Position numbers and translations under genes: made by a program. The notes under the pieces were generated by a model. That model saw only the letters and a list, made by a program, of their open reading frames with translations, did not search any database and was not told the origin of the DNA. Positions 53,341 through 63,806 of a stretch of 64,000 nt of DNA are shown here, piece by piece. Positions within the stretch are counted from its first letter, which is position 1. Each line of letters opens with the position of its first letter. Where the stretch lies: the NCBI GenBank assembly GCA_030220185.1, contig JASPKZ010009959.1, positions 1 to 64,000 of the forward strand. The letters run 5' to 3'. This DNA is from Diploptera punctata (Eukaryota > Arthropoda > Insecta > Blattodea > Blaberidae).

Positions 53341-53655
53341 TCCACCGCTGTGGTCTCGAGGTAGCGTGCTGCCTTTTCACGCAGCGGGCCCGGGTTCGAT
53401 AGCCGATCGGGGCTGTTTTTCTGGGTGAGGTTTTTATCGGTGTTTTTCCTCACCTGTAAGACAAATGTCAGGAAAACGTTAAGGCCAAAACGGTCCCCGA
53501 AATCATATGGCCATCATCATCATCCTTCACCGATGTGGAAAGCAACGGGAAGCTACCACACCTACAATTCCCTAGTAAAGCTGCACGCATAGCATGAAAA
53601 TGCTATGATTGCAGTGAAGGACCTGCCTTCGGGCAGAATTACTATGGATGGATGG
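53341..53655 (+). mobile_element. S2 SINE inserted at the NL-A 3' junction
   Basis: Full S2 from CCACCGCTGTGGTCTCGAGG to ACTATGGATGGATGG. The same 12-bp ACTATGGATCGG follows at 53656-53667, so three copies of this target sequence surround NL-A and S2. Confidence 0.9.
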
Positions 53656-53667
53656 ACTATGGATCGG

Positions 53668-54054
53668 ACGTTTGGACAATGAGACAACAACCTGTATTAG
53701 CCAAGTCTGCAGCAGATTCCAGTTTACAGTATGCGTATGATCTCTGCCATATTTATTTCCTGAAGTCACCAATAAAGGAACATATAATAGCAAGATGGAA
53801 CAATGTGTGGCCCTATAGACCACGGGTACATTAACAAGACAACTGTTCTTTTCATGACAGAATAAAATGCAAACACATTGTTCCAAATTTTATATATAAC
53901 AAATTAGTCACTGGGCACAGAAAATTTGGGCAAATGCCTACAGAGATTCAACATTATATAAAATTCAAGCTTTAATTTATTGGTATTAGCAACCAAAGTG
54001 TAGAACATATTATATATTTGATTGTCCTTTGTTCCTGGAAACGAAAAATTCGAA
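53668..54054. other. No recognised feature
   Basis: The continuation of the pre-insertion sequence. No gene or repeat recognised. Confidence 0.45.
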
Positions 54055-54130
54055 ATTACATTTCGTCTCATTTCTTGTATCACTCTCTGTTAATCCTATC
54101 GACACCATGTTGCTATGCACTCATTGAACC
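54055..54130 (-). mobile_element. NL-G short fragment
   Basis: Similar to 37,650-37,715 in the same orientation (TCACTCTCTGTTAATCCTAT). Only about 75 bp. Confidence 0.5.
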
Positions 54131-54665
54131 CTACCAGAAGAAATAAGGAGCTGCCGGACATTGGCATATTTAAAAGACATCTAGATTTATATTTGTTCTA
54201 ACCTCGACTTCATATTACCCAATGTAAGATATATATATTAATTGGTGTTTCTCGTATAATTTATCATATTTATATTACTAATATATTATTTTTTTAAGTG
54301 ATCCCGCAACAGGCCCGGAGGCCCTTGGGGTAGTAGGACGTTAAGGTTCCCACTTTTTCTAGACAATCGGCACTTTATATCAGCCGGGTTGTCAGCCCTG
54401 CGTGACGGCCGCCTTTACCCCAGAATTATTATTATATTATTATCATCATTATTATCGTAAGTATTATTATTGTTATTATCCCATAAAATGTTGTTTGTAC
54501 ATGACATTTACATTGCTACATTTAATGTATCTTTAACTGTTTATAATTAGCATAGTGTATATCTATATTTGTTAAATATTTATTTGTATTTGTGCTGGTT
54601 GAGTGGAAGAGAAGGCCTTATGGCCTTAACTCTGCCAGAATAAATAAAGCTTTACTATTATTATT
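54131..54665 (+). mobile_element. Non-LTR 3' end (repeat Z), split by S6 fragment
   Basis: The plus strand reads KELPDIGIFKRHLDLYLF to a stop, a common C-terminal ending of CR1/L2-type RTs. After the S6 piece (54,297-54,425) it continues to GAAGGCCTTATGGCCTTAAC and AATAAATAAAGCTTTACTA plus (TTA)n. Class is uncertain. Confidence 0.5.
54297..54425 (-). mobile_element. S6 SINE, headless fragment
   Basis: Matches the tail-side half of the S6 copy at 44,667-44,981 (GTGATCCCGCAACAGGCCCG) and lacks the tRNA-like head. Confidence 0.8.
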
Positions 54666-54699
54666 ATTAATATTATTATTATTTATTATTATTATTATT

Positions 54700-54931
54700 C
54701 TTTTGGTCTCCTCTTTCTTCTGTTGCTCTCAGCTTCAAAGTGTAATAACATTTTAGGTATCTTGTTAACTGATATCCCCTTTACGTGGCCAAACCATTTC
54801 ATTCTTCTGTCTTCAATATCAGTATAGCACCTTCTTTCTTCAATGACGTGTAGAACATCTATTTGAACATCCATTTATTTCTGTAATTTTATTATTCCTG
54901 ATTTTGTCACTTCTTGGATTCCTAGATGATG

Positions 54932-54932
<1 letters not shown>
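54700..54932 (-). mobile_element. NL-G-like fragment
   Basis: The minus strand reads SRNPRSDKIRNNKITEING, then RRMKWFGHVKG and HFEAESNRRKRR. Resembles 37,760-37,990. Confidence 0.55.
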
Positions 54933-54934
<2 letters not shown>

Positions 54935-54986
<52 letters not shown>

Positions 54987-55000
54987 TAATAATAATAATA
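54935..55000. repeat. (AAT)n microsatellite
   Basis: Trinucleotide run with one AAC interruption. Confidence 0.95.
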
Positions 55001-55475
55001 AGACAGGTATTAAAGTATAGAAGATATAAAACAAAACAATAGCAAGATGCAGTGATGACAATTGTGAAATAAAACCAATGGAAATAAGAGAAAAGCGGAA
55101 CAAAAGAGAATATGTGACGTGTTGAGGCAGGAGATATTCCAGGATTTATCAGGATCCTCCTGCTTTCTACATGAAGTCACAGCCATTTTATTCCAGTCTC
55201 ACGTATAAACCTACCGGTATATTACGTAACCATGTCCCTCTAAAAATCTTTATGGCCGACATCATATATCGAATTTTTGCAAAATGAGTTAACTACAGAT
55301 TCAACGTACTTACATATTCTGTGCTTAAAGAACTTTCCCCCCACCATTCATACAGAGCCACATTTTGCGCATTTCATTTTTAATTTCATCTTAGAATGCA
55401 CGTACTCCAGAAGCAGAGGTTTCTAGCAGTGACATTGTCAACTAGCTGTATTAGAGTAAAGGCCTTATGTGCGTG
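55001..55475. other. No recognised feature
   Basis: No supported feature. Confidence 0.45.
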
Positions 55476-55599
55476 ATAGTGCGTTTTGTCATACTTATAG
55501 CAATGGCGACCACGATTGAAAGTTCAACTTCCTACATTTCGGGGCTGCCAACCTAAATAACTATAATGTAATAAAAATAACTATACTGTAATATTACGA

Positions 55600-56303
55600 C
55601 ATGGCTGGGTACGCAAGTTAACCACACTTCAAAAGAAGAAGCTACTTTCTGCCCAACGCCAAGTCCCCATAAAAGTTACAAAAGCGTACAATACGGTGTC
55701 TGGGGTTTGCCTACCAGTGATTGCAGGAGTCCTACCTATCGATCTGTATATCGCTCAAAGAATACAAAACTTTAAAGTCAGAAGAGACCAGACGATACTA
55801 GTCAGCGACACTGTGATCAGGCCAGACACCAGATGAACGAGACATCATCAGACGGATTATCCAGGAAAGTATTTCCGAGGAATGGTAAGAACGATGGGAA
55901 GCGGCAGAACATGGACACATAACATACGATTGTCTGCCTAATGTCACGGAAAGGCTAATGAAAACTTGGATCCAACCAAAGTCACCATATTACGCAACTT
56001 CTGAGCGGCCACGGAGTCTTCAAAGCCAAACTCCATGAACGAGACCCTCACACGAACGCCTCATTGCGATTGCTTGGGAACAGAGCTGGACACTGTACAA
56101 CATGTCCTGTACGAATGCATCAAATACCAGGAGAGACGAAGGGACTTACGTGAGGCTGCACTAAACGGTGATATGAACTGGCCGCCTCCTCAACGGTTTT
56201 GAACAGAAAAACAGCCATACCAGGTGGTGAGAAGGTTCAACGGATGGGTCCTTACTCAACGCCAAGAGGAGGACATCCGCAGACAAAGAAGAAGGGATTA
56301 GAT
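55600..56303 (+). mobile_element. R1/Jockey-like non-LTR C-terminal remnant
   Basis: Plus-strand frames read VTKAYNTVSGVCLPVIAGVL followed by PIDLYIAQR, then CDCLGTELDTVQHVLYECIK with a C-x-C-x8-H-x4-C arrangement, then VVRRFNGWVLTQRQEEDIRR. The zinc-knuckle-like C-terminus after an AYR/AYN..VIAGVLPxDL block is characteristic of R1-clade ORF2 proteins. At least four frame breaks. Confidence 0.65.
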
Positions 56304-56460
56304 GTAATTTAGCAATAAGTTAGTTGTAAGTTAGTAAATTAAGTATTAGTTTTAACACAACACCATGTAAATATTACTAGATTAGGTGGTAGATTTAAGA
56401 CTTAAGACTTAGGTTAAGGATTAATATGTAAACATAACTGTATATAAGTAGTATTAACAC

Positions 56461-56800
56461 CACCGCTGTGGTCTCGAGGTAGCGTGCTGCCTTGTCACGC
56501 AGCGGGCCCGGGTTCGATCCCCGGTCGGGGCAGTTTTTCTGGGTGAGGTTTTTATCGGGGTGTTTTCCTCATCTGTAAGACAAATGTCAGGAAAACTTTA
56601 AGGCCCAAACGGTCCCCGAAATCATATGGCCATCATCCTTATCATCCTTACCATTATCGTTATCATCAGCATCCTTCACCGGTGTGGAAAGCAACGGGAA
56701 GCTACCACACCTACAATTCCCTAGTAAAGCTGCAAGCATAGCATGAAAAAATGCTATGATTGCAGTGAAGGACCTGCCTTCGGGCAGAATTACTATGGAT
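56461..56800 (+). mobile_element. S2 SINE, best-preserved copy
   Basis: Head GTGGTCTCGAGGTAGCGTGC, box B GGTTCGATCCC, body and tail CAGAATTACTATGGATGGA all present. Confidence 0.9.
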
Positions 56801-57189
56801 GGAAGAACAAACATCCGAAACTTTTAAGCAGAGAGTAATTAGGGACAAGAGCAGACCTGGGGATATGGGCATTAAGCCCGAGGAAACCCAGGGGGATGGT
56901 GGTGGGGCTCTTAATAATAACAATATAATAAAATTACATATTATAAACCATTTGGGAAGTAAAACCACTAACCTTTATGTATACTACATACAATATATGT
57001 ACAAACAATATATAAAAGGTAGTGTTAATATACATTATACAATATTGTATTGTTGGTTTGATATCTTTATTGACTTAGTTTTATACTTATTTCTTATAAC
57101 TTTGTTTTTTGTTCTTCTTCTTATTGTTTTTAGGTTTATTTATGTTATCAAAATGCAAATACCATTAATTCTTAACAATTATATATAAA

Positions 57190-57430
57190 TTAATTAGTGT
57201 ATAATGCTATTGTGTTATTATTTAATTGTAATATTATTGTATTTTCTTTATGTAATTGTAATGTTAATGTTTTTTTGTTGTTTATTTTTCTTTACACTAG
57301 TACCAACTATTACTTTATTGTAACGGACTGTCAACAGCACTTACGGCTTACTGCCCGTGCGACCCATATTTGTAAATAATATCGTAAATATCTTACTTTT
57401 TGTCTAATAAAGTTCTACTACTACTACTAC
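57190..57430 (+). repeat. Repeat Y, copy 2
   Basis: Same 3' end as 39,350-39,628, ending in AATAAAGTTCTACTACTACT. Confidence 0.75.
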
Positions 57431-57824
57431 ATTATACAAAACAAATCACTGCATTTAAAAAAAAACAGAACTTTAATTGAAACAATATAAAACAACAAAT
57501 ACGTACTTGCCGCTATTTTATGACTAGGCCTCCTGTAATTCCACTAATAAACATTGCACACACTGTTAACGAAAGTCAATTGTTTATAATGAACGTAAAT
57601 ATGTCCGGGCAAAGATGATATTATTTTACTATTATTTAGTTCACGTGCAAGATTTAACCCTAATGTATACCTCAATAAACACTGTTTATGTGCATTTGTT
57701 TAAAGAACTTTGAAATCACTGACAAAATTGCAACACTTGTGTCTTCATGTAACTATGGGCTGTAAAGATGGCCTATATTGTGTCCCTCATATGCCTGGGC
57801 AACGCTGAATGGTCGGCTAAACTG

Positions 57825-57985
57825 CTTGCTGTTTATTTTTCTTTACACTAGTACCAATTATTACTTTATTGTAACGGACTGTCAACAGCACGTACGGCTT
57901 ACTGCCCGTGCGACCCATATTTGTAAATAATGTTGTAAATATCTTACTTTTTGTCTAATAAAGTCCTACTACTACTACTACTATT
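57825..57985 (+). repeat. Repeat Y, copy 3, shorter
   Basis: Starts later than the other two but ends at the same AATAAAGTCCTACTACTAC. Nested 5' starts with a fixed 3' end are typical of retrotransposition. Confidence 0.75.
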
Positions 57986-58075
57986 ATTTATTATTTTGAA
58001 AACACCATCGCGCAAAAAATAATGTACAATGCACGTTTGTGAAGTGTTTTACACAATCTCGGAAATTTTCCTGAA

Positions 58076-58590
58076 AATTCTGGTAAAAAAACATGCTTCC
58101 TTAACCTCACATCGTAATGTCTATTACCAATTACCAATTCAATTCTTTGTTATGTAATGAGTTTGTTCATATTCTACAATATTTTTTAATATAGGCACAT
58201 GAAAATATTATTAATAGCCCATACATCACTTTTGAAAGCAGAGGATAGAACTTTTAATTTGTATACGTGGTGTGTGTTATGTCAAATTTTAAATGGAATA
58301 TCACTCGTTATATTTATTATTGATTGTGCTCAAATATTTAAAATTATAATAGGATTAAAAGCACAATTCAGAATATTGATTGTAATAAATCTATCACAAT
58401 GATATCATAAAAGGGGATAAAAGGAGGAAGTGCAAAATGGCCGCTTTAACATTAATTATTCCAGAACAGATGATTAATTATTCACAGAAATATGGCGGGT
58501 GTTTTATAACCAGTGGAGATACTGCTACAGGGCTTCCAAAAATATTCGGCGCAAATATTTCACCGCTTTAATACCCAATTTGGAATTGTG
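58076..58590. other. No recognised feature
   Basis: AT-rich; no supported feature. Confidence 0.45.
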
Positions 58591-59185
58591 ATGCTAATGA
58601 GATGCACAAGGAAATTTAACATAGGCTCAATTCTGGAAAAGCGTGCTATTATGCATTTTACAGAGACTCTTGACGTCCCAACTCCTTTCAAAAAACGTTA
58701 AACTGAAAATATATAAAACTATTATTCTAGCAGTTATATTATATGGATCCAAAACATGGAATCTTACTTTAAGGGAGGAAAGGAGATTACAAGTATTGGA
58801 AAATGAAGTTGTTAGGGACTTTTTTGGACCAACTAGAGATGAACAGACAGGTAAATGAAGAAAACTTAATAACAATCAACTACGTGGTCTTTTCCCTATA
58901 GGAAGCCAGATATAATGTGAACGTTAAGTCTCGTAGACTGAGATGGGCAGGACACGTGGCACGGATGGGGAATGAAATACGTGTATGGAAGCTCCTTTTA
59001 GGAAAACCAGCGGGGAGAAAACGCCCAGTTGGTAGACCAAGAATGAGGTGGAAGAATAAAATTAACCATGTATTGAGGGAAGTAGGTTATACAGGAAATG
59101 GTTGGAAAACATTAGCTCAGAATAGGGATGTATGGAGAGCATATGTCCGGGCTGCCATGAACCTACGGGTTCGATACTACCTATA
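58591..59185 (+). mobile_element. NL-A fragment
   Basis: The plus strand has several frames: KNVKLKIYKTIILAVILYGS, LEEKR-equivalent and RRLRWAGHVARMGNEIRVWK, GRPRMRWKNKINHVLREVGY, to YVRAAMNLRVR. It lacks a proper tail. Confidence 0.85.
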
Positions 59186-59489
59186 CTACTTCGAGCTATG
59201 TTCCAGTTGTATTGTAAACAAACTTGCATAAGGTATTACTTCGCCGACTCAATCTATTGGGGGAACCGTGGTGCTACTTTTACCGCCATATGACTGAATT
59301 GCATAAGGAACGTTCATGGATAGAAACATTGTTATTGGGTAATATTGTATTTAACGGGAAATAAGACTGATTAGAAGGTAGGATGATACCAACAATTAGG
59401 AACTTCCTCCTTTTCTTATCCGTTTATGAGAGTAGTATATTACGCTGAGAGGTTGGGAAGTGGTTTTCACAGAAGCGAGGAAAATTTAA

Positions 59490-60289
59490 AAAACCGAGTA
59501 ATAGCGAGTTTTTACTTTCCGAGATTCTGTAAAACACTTCACAAACGTGCGTTGTACATTTATTTTTGCGCGATGGTGTTTTCAAGCTAATAAATAATAG
59601 TGCAATAATAACATCTTTGTTGGAAGTATTTGGGTTTCATTATAAACAACTGACTAACGCTAACAGTGTGGGAAATCTTTATTTGTTGAAATTACAGGAG
59701 GCCGTGAAACCAATCTAGTGAAAAAAAATAATAATGATTTATTTTAGCTGGCAGAGTTAAGGCCATAAGGCCTTCTCTTCCACTCAACCAGCGAATAGTA
59801 AAATTATACAAAAATTACGTACATATTACAATTTTAAGATATTAAAATACAGACTAAACCAAAATACAATGATGATGTGATCTAATACTAGCTAATACTA
59901 ACAAAAACATAGAATATATTAAAATTAAAATGATATAAAATAAAGTAAGTAGCTTCCTAGATGATTATTAATGGAATGCTCTATATAGTTGTTATGCAGT
60001 TAATGTTTCATTGTGTCGAACTTAAGATATCAGTTAATTTGGATTTAAATAATGATAGCGATTGGTGGCAAGTACGTATTTATTGTTTTACATTGTTTCA
60101 ATAAAGTTCAGTTCATTTAAAATGCAGTGATTGCTCTCATATAATGTACATTAAACACTACCTTTTGGATATGTTTTGTATATACATTGTACGTGGTATA
60201 CATAAAGGGCAGTACTTTTTCTTCCCGCACGAGGTTTGTAATATGTAATATTACAGTATAGTTATTTAGGTTGGCAACCGTGAAATATC
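59490..60289 (-). repeat. Repeat W, copy 3, split by repeat Z
   Basis: Reverse W at 59,490-59,725 and 60,060-60,289. The middle (about 59,730-60,060) is repeat Z in reverse, with its GCCATAAGGCCTTCTCTTCC end. W homology stops at the NL-A insertion. Confidence 0.65.
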
Positions 60290-60319
60290 GATACTTACTT
60301 ACTTACTTACTCACTGGCA

Positions 60320-63300
60320 CTATCGAACCCGAAGGTTCATGGCCGCGCGGACATAAGCTCTCCATACATCCCTATCCTGAGCTAATGCTTTCCAATCATT
60401 CCCTGTATAATCTACTTCCCTCAAATCATAGTTAATGTTGTTCTCCCACCTCATTCTTGGCCTACCAACTGGGCGTTTTCCCTCTGGCTTTCCTACAAGA
60501 AGCTTCCATGCACGTCTTTCATTCCCCATACGTGCAACATGTCCTGCCCATCGCAGTCTACGAGACTTAACTGTTCTTATTATATCTGGCTTCCTATAAA
60601 GACCATGTAGTTCATTGTTATGTAGTCTTCTCCATTCACCTGTCTGTTCATCTCTCTTTGGTCCAAAAATTTTCCTAAGAACTTTATTCTCAAATACTCG
60701 TAATCTCCTTTCCTCCCTTAAAGTAAGAGTCCATGTTTCGCACCCATATAATATAACTGGTAGAATAATAGTTTTATATATTTTCAGCTTAACGTTTTTT
60801 GAAAGGAGTTGGGACATCAAAAGTCTCTGCAATGCATAATAGCAAGCATTTCCAGAATTGAGCCTATGTTTAATTTCTTTGTGCATCTCATTCCTATTTG
60901 TGATTATTGTTCCTAGGTATTTGAATTCAGCCACTTCCTCAAAATTTCCCTCATTTGTCATTAGCTGTCCATTTCCATTATATACTGAATTTCTACGTGT
61001 GACCATATATTTAGTTTTACTGATATTTACTTCCAGTCCCAATTTCTTAGTGTTACTCAATAGTGTGTGCGTGTTGGCCTTTAGTATCTCCTCGCTATCG
61101 GCCAGTAGTACTACATCATCAGCATAAACTAACAGCTTATTAATACCATTCAGTTGTAAGCCTTCCTCATTCTCTAAAGATTTAATGGCATGCTCTAGTA
61201 CAAAATTAAATAGTAGAGGAGATAGTGCATCTCCTTGCTTCAACCCATTCTGGATTTCAAAAGTGTCTGAAAACTGTTTGCCTACACGCACCCTACTCTT
61301 TGAGCCATTTAGACACATTCGTATAAGTCTAACCAACTTTTTAGGAATTCCGAACTCCAGCAGGATACTATATAACTTCTCCCTCTTAATTGAATCATAT
61401 GCTTTTTTGAAGTCTACATATAGTTGATGTACAGTACCATTATATTCCCATTTCTTCTCTAAAATCTGTCTTATACTGAAAATCTGATCTGTTGTAGACC
61501 TGTTTCTTCTAAATGCACATTGATGATCTCCTAGAATGTCATCAATATAGGGAGTAAGTCTGCTTACTAATATATTTGTTAGAATTTTGTACGAAGTTGA
61601 AAGTAATGAGATGCCCCTGTAGTTGTTGCAATCAGTTTTATCTCCTTTCTTATAAATTGGTAAGATAATTGATTCCTTCCATTCATCTGGAAGAGCTTCT
61701 TTTTCCCAAATCATACTAAGCAACCAGCGTATCTTGTCCATCAATTTTTCTCCCCCTGATTTTATCAGTTCTGCTGGGATCTCATCTGAACCTGATGCTT
61801 TATACATCTTCAATTTTTCAATCGCCATTTCAACCTCTAATGCACTTGGCTCTGCGACTAGCATTTCTGCTGTCTGTAACTTATCCTCCTCAATGTCCTG
61901 TTCTGTATGTACATTTAATAGCTGATTAAAGTAACCTTTCCATCTATTTAATATACTCCTAGAATCTGCAATCATATCCCCATTTTCATTCCGAATTATG
62001 TTTGTTCTAGCCTGAAACCCCTTCTTCTCTATCCTAATTCCCTGATATAATTCTCTAATGTTCCTATTTTTTGCATTCATTTCAAGATCATTAATCTTCT
62101 CTCTCAAATATTCCCTCTTTTTACTCTTTAGTAACTTGGTGGTTTCCCTTCTAACACTACCCAATTGCTCTAAATTTACCTCATTTGGCTCGTGTAACCA
62201 TTTCATTTTTGCTAGCTTTCTTTTCTTTACAATGTCGGCACATTCCTCATCAAACCATTTCTTGTTTTGCCTCTTTTTTAAACAACCAATGCTTTCTGAT
62301 GCTGACAATTTAATAGTATCTCTTATAGCCTCCCATTCTTTATTTATATCAGTTTCTTCTTCGTTTGCCACATTGTCATCTGAAGATTCCAGTACTTCAA
62401 ATCTATTAGCAATTTTGATTTGGTATTCTTGCCGCATTTCATCATTTTTCAAGTTTTTTAATTCATATTTTACAGAATCATCTTTAGCGTTCGTTCCTCT
62501 CATAAGCGATAGCCGTTGTCTGATTTTCACTCTGACCAGATGATGATCCGAATTGCAGTCTGTCCCTCTAACTGATATAACATCAATGATGCTACTGTGC
62601 CAGCGTTTATCCACTAATACATGATCTATCTGGTTCCGAGTTTCTCCATCTGGGGACGTCCAGGTGTATTTATGAATATCCTTATGCTGAAATGTTGTGC
62701 TCTTAACAATGAGATTCTTTGATGTGGCAAATGTGACTAATCTAACCCCGTTGTCGTTACTATCTTCATGAAGACTGAATTTGCCTATTGTTGGTTTGAA
62801 TATATCTTCCCGCCCCACTTTTGCATTAAAATCTCCTAAGACAATTTTCATATGATATCGTGAAAGGCTATCAAATAAGCATTCTAATTCTTCATAGAAC
62901 TCATCCTTGATCTTGTCATCTTTATCTTCTGTGGGGGCATGTACATTTACAATTATAAAATCATGTCGTTTACCCTTTAGAATTATGTATGATATCCTAT
63001 CACTAACAAACTTAATATCTCGGATAGCGGATAGGATCCTCCTTCTGACTAAAAAACCCGTTCCAAATGCAGGTCTTTCTGCACCCCCATAGTATAATGC
63101 AAAGCTTCCTGATTCCTGACTACCTTCTCCTGGCCACCTAACTTCCTGTAAAGCGACTATATCCAAGGGCGATTTATCCAATTCCCGCGTTAATATCTCT
63201 AGTGCCCCGCTATTGTATAAAGTCCTAACATTCCATGTTCCTAGGAACATGTCCCTGTGTTTGAGCCTTTGGCATGGGTTCCCTGAAGTAGTCCCCGCCC

Positions 63301-63358
63301 GGAGAACCGAATGGGGGACTATTTGACCTCCGGAAAATTTTACCCCAGATGAACCCAT
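60320..63358 (-). CDS. NL-A endonuclease / reverse transcriptase, 1,012 aa, intact
   Basis: This ORF encodes the replication enzyme of a non-LTR retrotransposon (target-primed reverse transcription in the nucleus). APE-type endonuclease: TWNVR (41-45), QEVRW with the catalytic Glu (71-75), NVHAP (138-142), GDFNAK (175-180), QIDHVLV (243-249) and SDHHLV (270-275). Reverse transcriptase: YKKGDKTDCNNYRGISLL (about 569-586), motif A LYVDFKKAYD (646-655), QGDALSPLLF (708-717), YADD (745-748). C-terminal part: LYGCETWTL (870-878), RRLRWAGHVARM (933-944), GRPRMRW (965-971). All catalytic residues that I can check are present and there is no stop or frameshift. Databases often label such proteins craniofacial development protein 2-like because of the shared endonuclease. 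I place it near the RTE/CFDP2-like group, but clade needs a tree. The ATG at 63,358 precedes the endonuclease by 38 residues; a start at residue 37 (MFLGTWNVR) is also possible. Confidence 0.92.
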   Translation of the reverse strand: MGSSGVKFSGGQIVPHSVLRAGTTSGNPCQRLKHRDMFLGTWNVRTLYNSGALEILTRELDKSPLDIVALQEVRWPGEGSQESGSFALYYGGAERPAFGTGFLVRRRILSAIRDIKFVSDRISYIILKGKRHDFIIVNVHAPTEDKDDKIKDEFYEELECLFDSLSRYHMKIVLGDFNAKVGREDIFKPTIGKFSLHEDSNDNGVRLVTFATSKNLIVKSTTFQHKDIHKYTWTSPDGETRNQIDHVLVDKRWHSSIIDVISVRGTDCNSDHHLVRVKIRQRLSLMRGTNAKDDSVKYELKNLKNDEMRQEYQIKIANRFEVLESSDDNVANEEETDINKEWEAIRDTIKLSASESIGCLKKRQNKKWFDEECADIVKKRKLAKMKWLHEPNEVNLEQLGSVRRETTKLLKSKKREYLREKINDLEMNAKNRNIRELYQGIRIEKKGFQARTNIIRNENGDMIADSRSILNRWKGYFNQLLNVHTEQDIEEDKLQTAEMLVAEPSALEVEMAIEKLKMYKASGSDEIPAELIKSGGEKLMDKIRWLLSMIWEKEALPDEWKESIILPIYKKGDKTDCNNYRGISLLSTSYKILTNILVSRLTPYIDDILGDHQCAFRRNRSTTDQIFSIRQILEKKWEYNGTVHQLYVDFKKAYDSIKREKLYSILLEFGIPKKLVRLIRMCLNGSKSRVRVGKQFSDTFEIQNGLKQGDALSPLLFNFVLEHAIKSLENEEGLQLNGINKLLVYADDVVLLADSEEILKANTHTLLSNTKKLGLEVNISKTKYMVTRRNSVYNGNGQLMTNEGNFEEVAEFKYLGTIITNRNEMHKEIKHRLNSGNACYYALQRLLMSQLLSKNVKLKIYKTIILPVILYGCETWTLTLREERRLRVFENKVLRKIFGPKRDEQTGEWRRLHNNELHGLYRKPDIIRTVKSRRLRWAGHVARMGNERRAWKLLVGKPEGKRPVGRPRMRWENNINYDLREVDYTGNDWKALAQDRDVWRAYVRAAMNLRVR

Positions 63359-63536
63359 GTCCGCATTTCTTGACGGTTGTATTTTTACGGTGAAAGATCG
63401 TCACTCTTTCGCCCAAGGTACTTTTTTCGTCTGGCTTATCACCTTCGACCAGTCCGGCATGGGTAACCCTATCGGCAGCAATGCTACCGCCGGCATAGCT
63501 CTCAGGATCATTTAAGCACGCAAGCCACTCCACCAC
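63225..63536 (-). CDS. Short upstream frame of NL-A, 103 aa, uncertain
   Basis: Overlaps the start of the 1,012-aa ORF in another frame: MVEWLACLNDPESYAGGSIA to HVPRNMEC. No CCHC knuckle, coiled coil or other ORF1 feature. It begins close to the element's 5' end. It may be leader sequence that is open by chance, or a short ORF1. Confidence 0.3.
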   Translation of the reverse strand: MVEWLACLNDPESYAGGSIAADRVTHAGLVEGDKPDEKSTLGERVTIFHRKNTTVKKCGHGFIWGKIFRRSNSPPFGSPGGDYFREPMPKAQTQGHVPRNMEC

Positions 63537-63610
63537 GACAAGGTAAAGATACCATGGAGGGATGATAGCGCCAGGAGAGTCCCTAACCTAAGCTTAATCT
63601 AAGATTAATA

Positions 63611-63806
63611 TGAATGATGATGATGATTGCGATGGCCATATGATTTCGGGGACCGTTTGGGCCTTAAAGTTTTCTTGACATTTGTTTTACAGGTGAGGAA
63701 AAACCTCGATAAAAACCTCACCCAGAAAAACTGTCCCGACTGGGGATCGAACCCGGGCCCTCTGCGTGACAAGGCAGCACGCTACCCCGAGACCACAGCG
63801 GTGGAC
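63611..63806 (-). mobile_element. S2 SINE, 3'-truncated
   Basis: Head and first half of S2 in reverse (GGGGATCGAACCCGGGCCCT near 63,744). The tail half is missing. Confidence 0.85.

Larger units (their letters stand above)
55476..58075 (+). repeat. Repeat W, copy 2, broken into four pieces
   Basis: Pieces at 55,476-55,590, 56,935-57,045, 57,425-57,655 and 57,985-58,075 are collinear with the continuous copy at 48,460-48,978. The gaps hold an R1-like tail, S2 and two copies of repeat Y. Confidence 0.65.
60295..63547 (-). mobile_element. NL-A full-length non-LTR retrotransposon
   Basis: About 3.25 kb. 3' end on the plus-strand left side: (AGTA)n tail in sense after GGGTTCGATAGTGCCAGTG. 5' end near 63,547, set by a 5-bp GATAC on both sides (60290-60294 and 63548-63552), which is a weak call. 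It contains one long ORF (next entry) and a short overlapping upstream frame at 63,225-63,536. The 5' half is seen only here in the window. Confidence 0.8.

Noticed and set aside
60320..63358. Host gene (craniofacial development protein 2-like)
   Set aside because: The label comes from the shared endonuclease domain. RT motifs, tail and repeated fragments show a retrotransposon.
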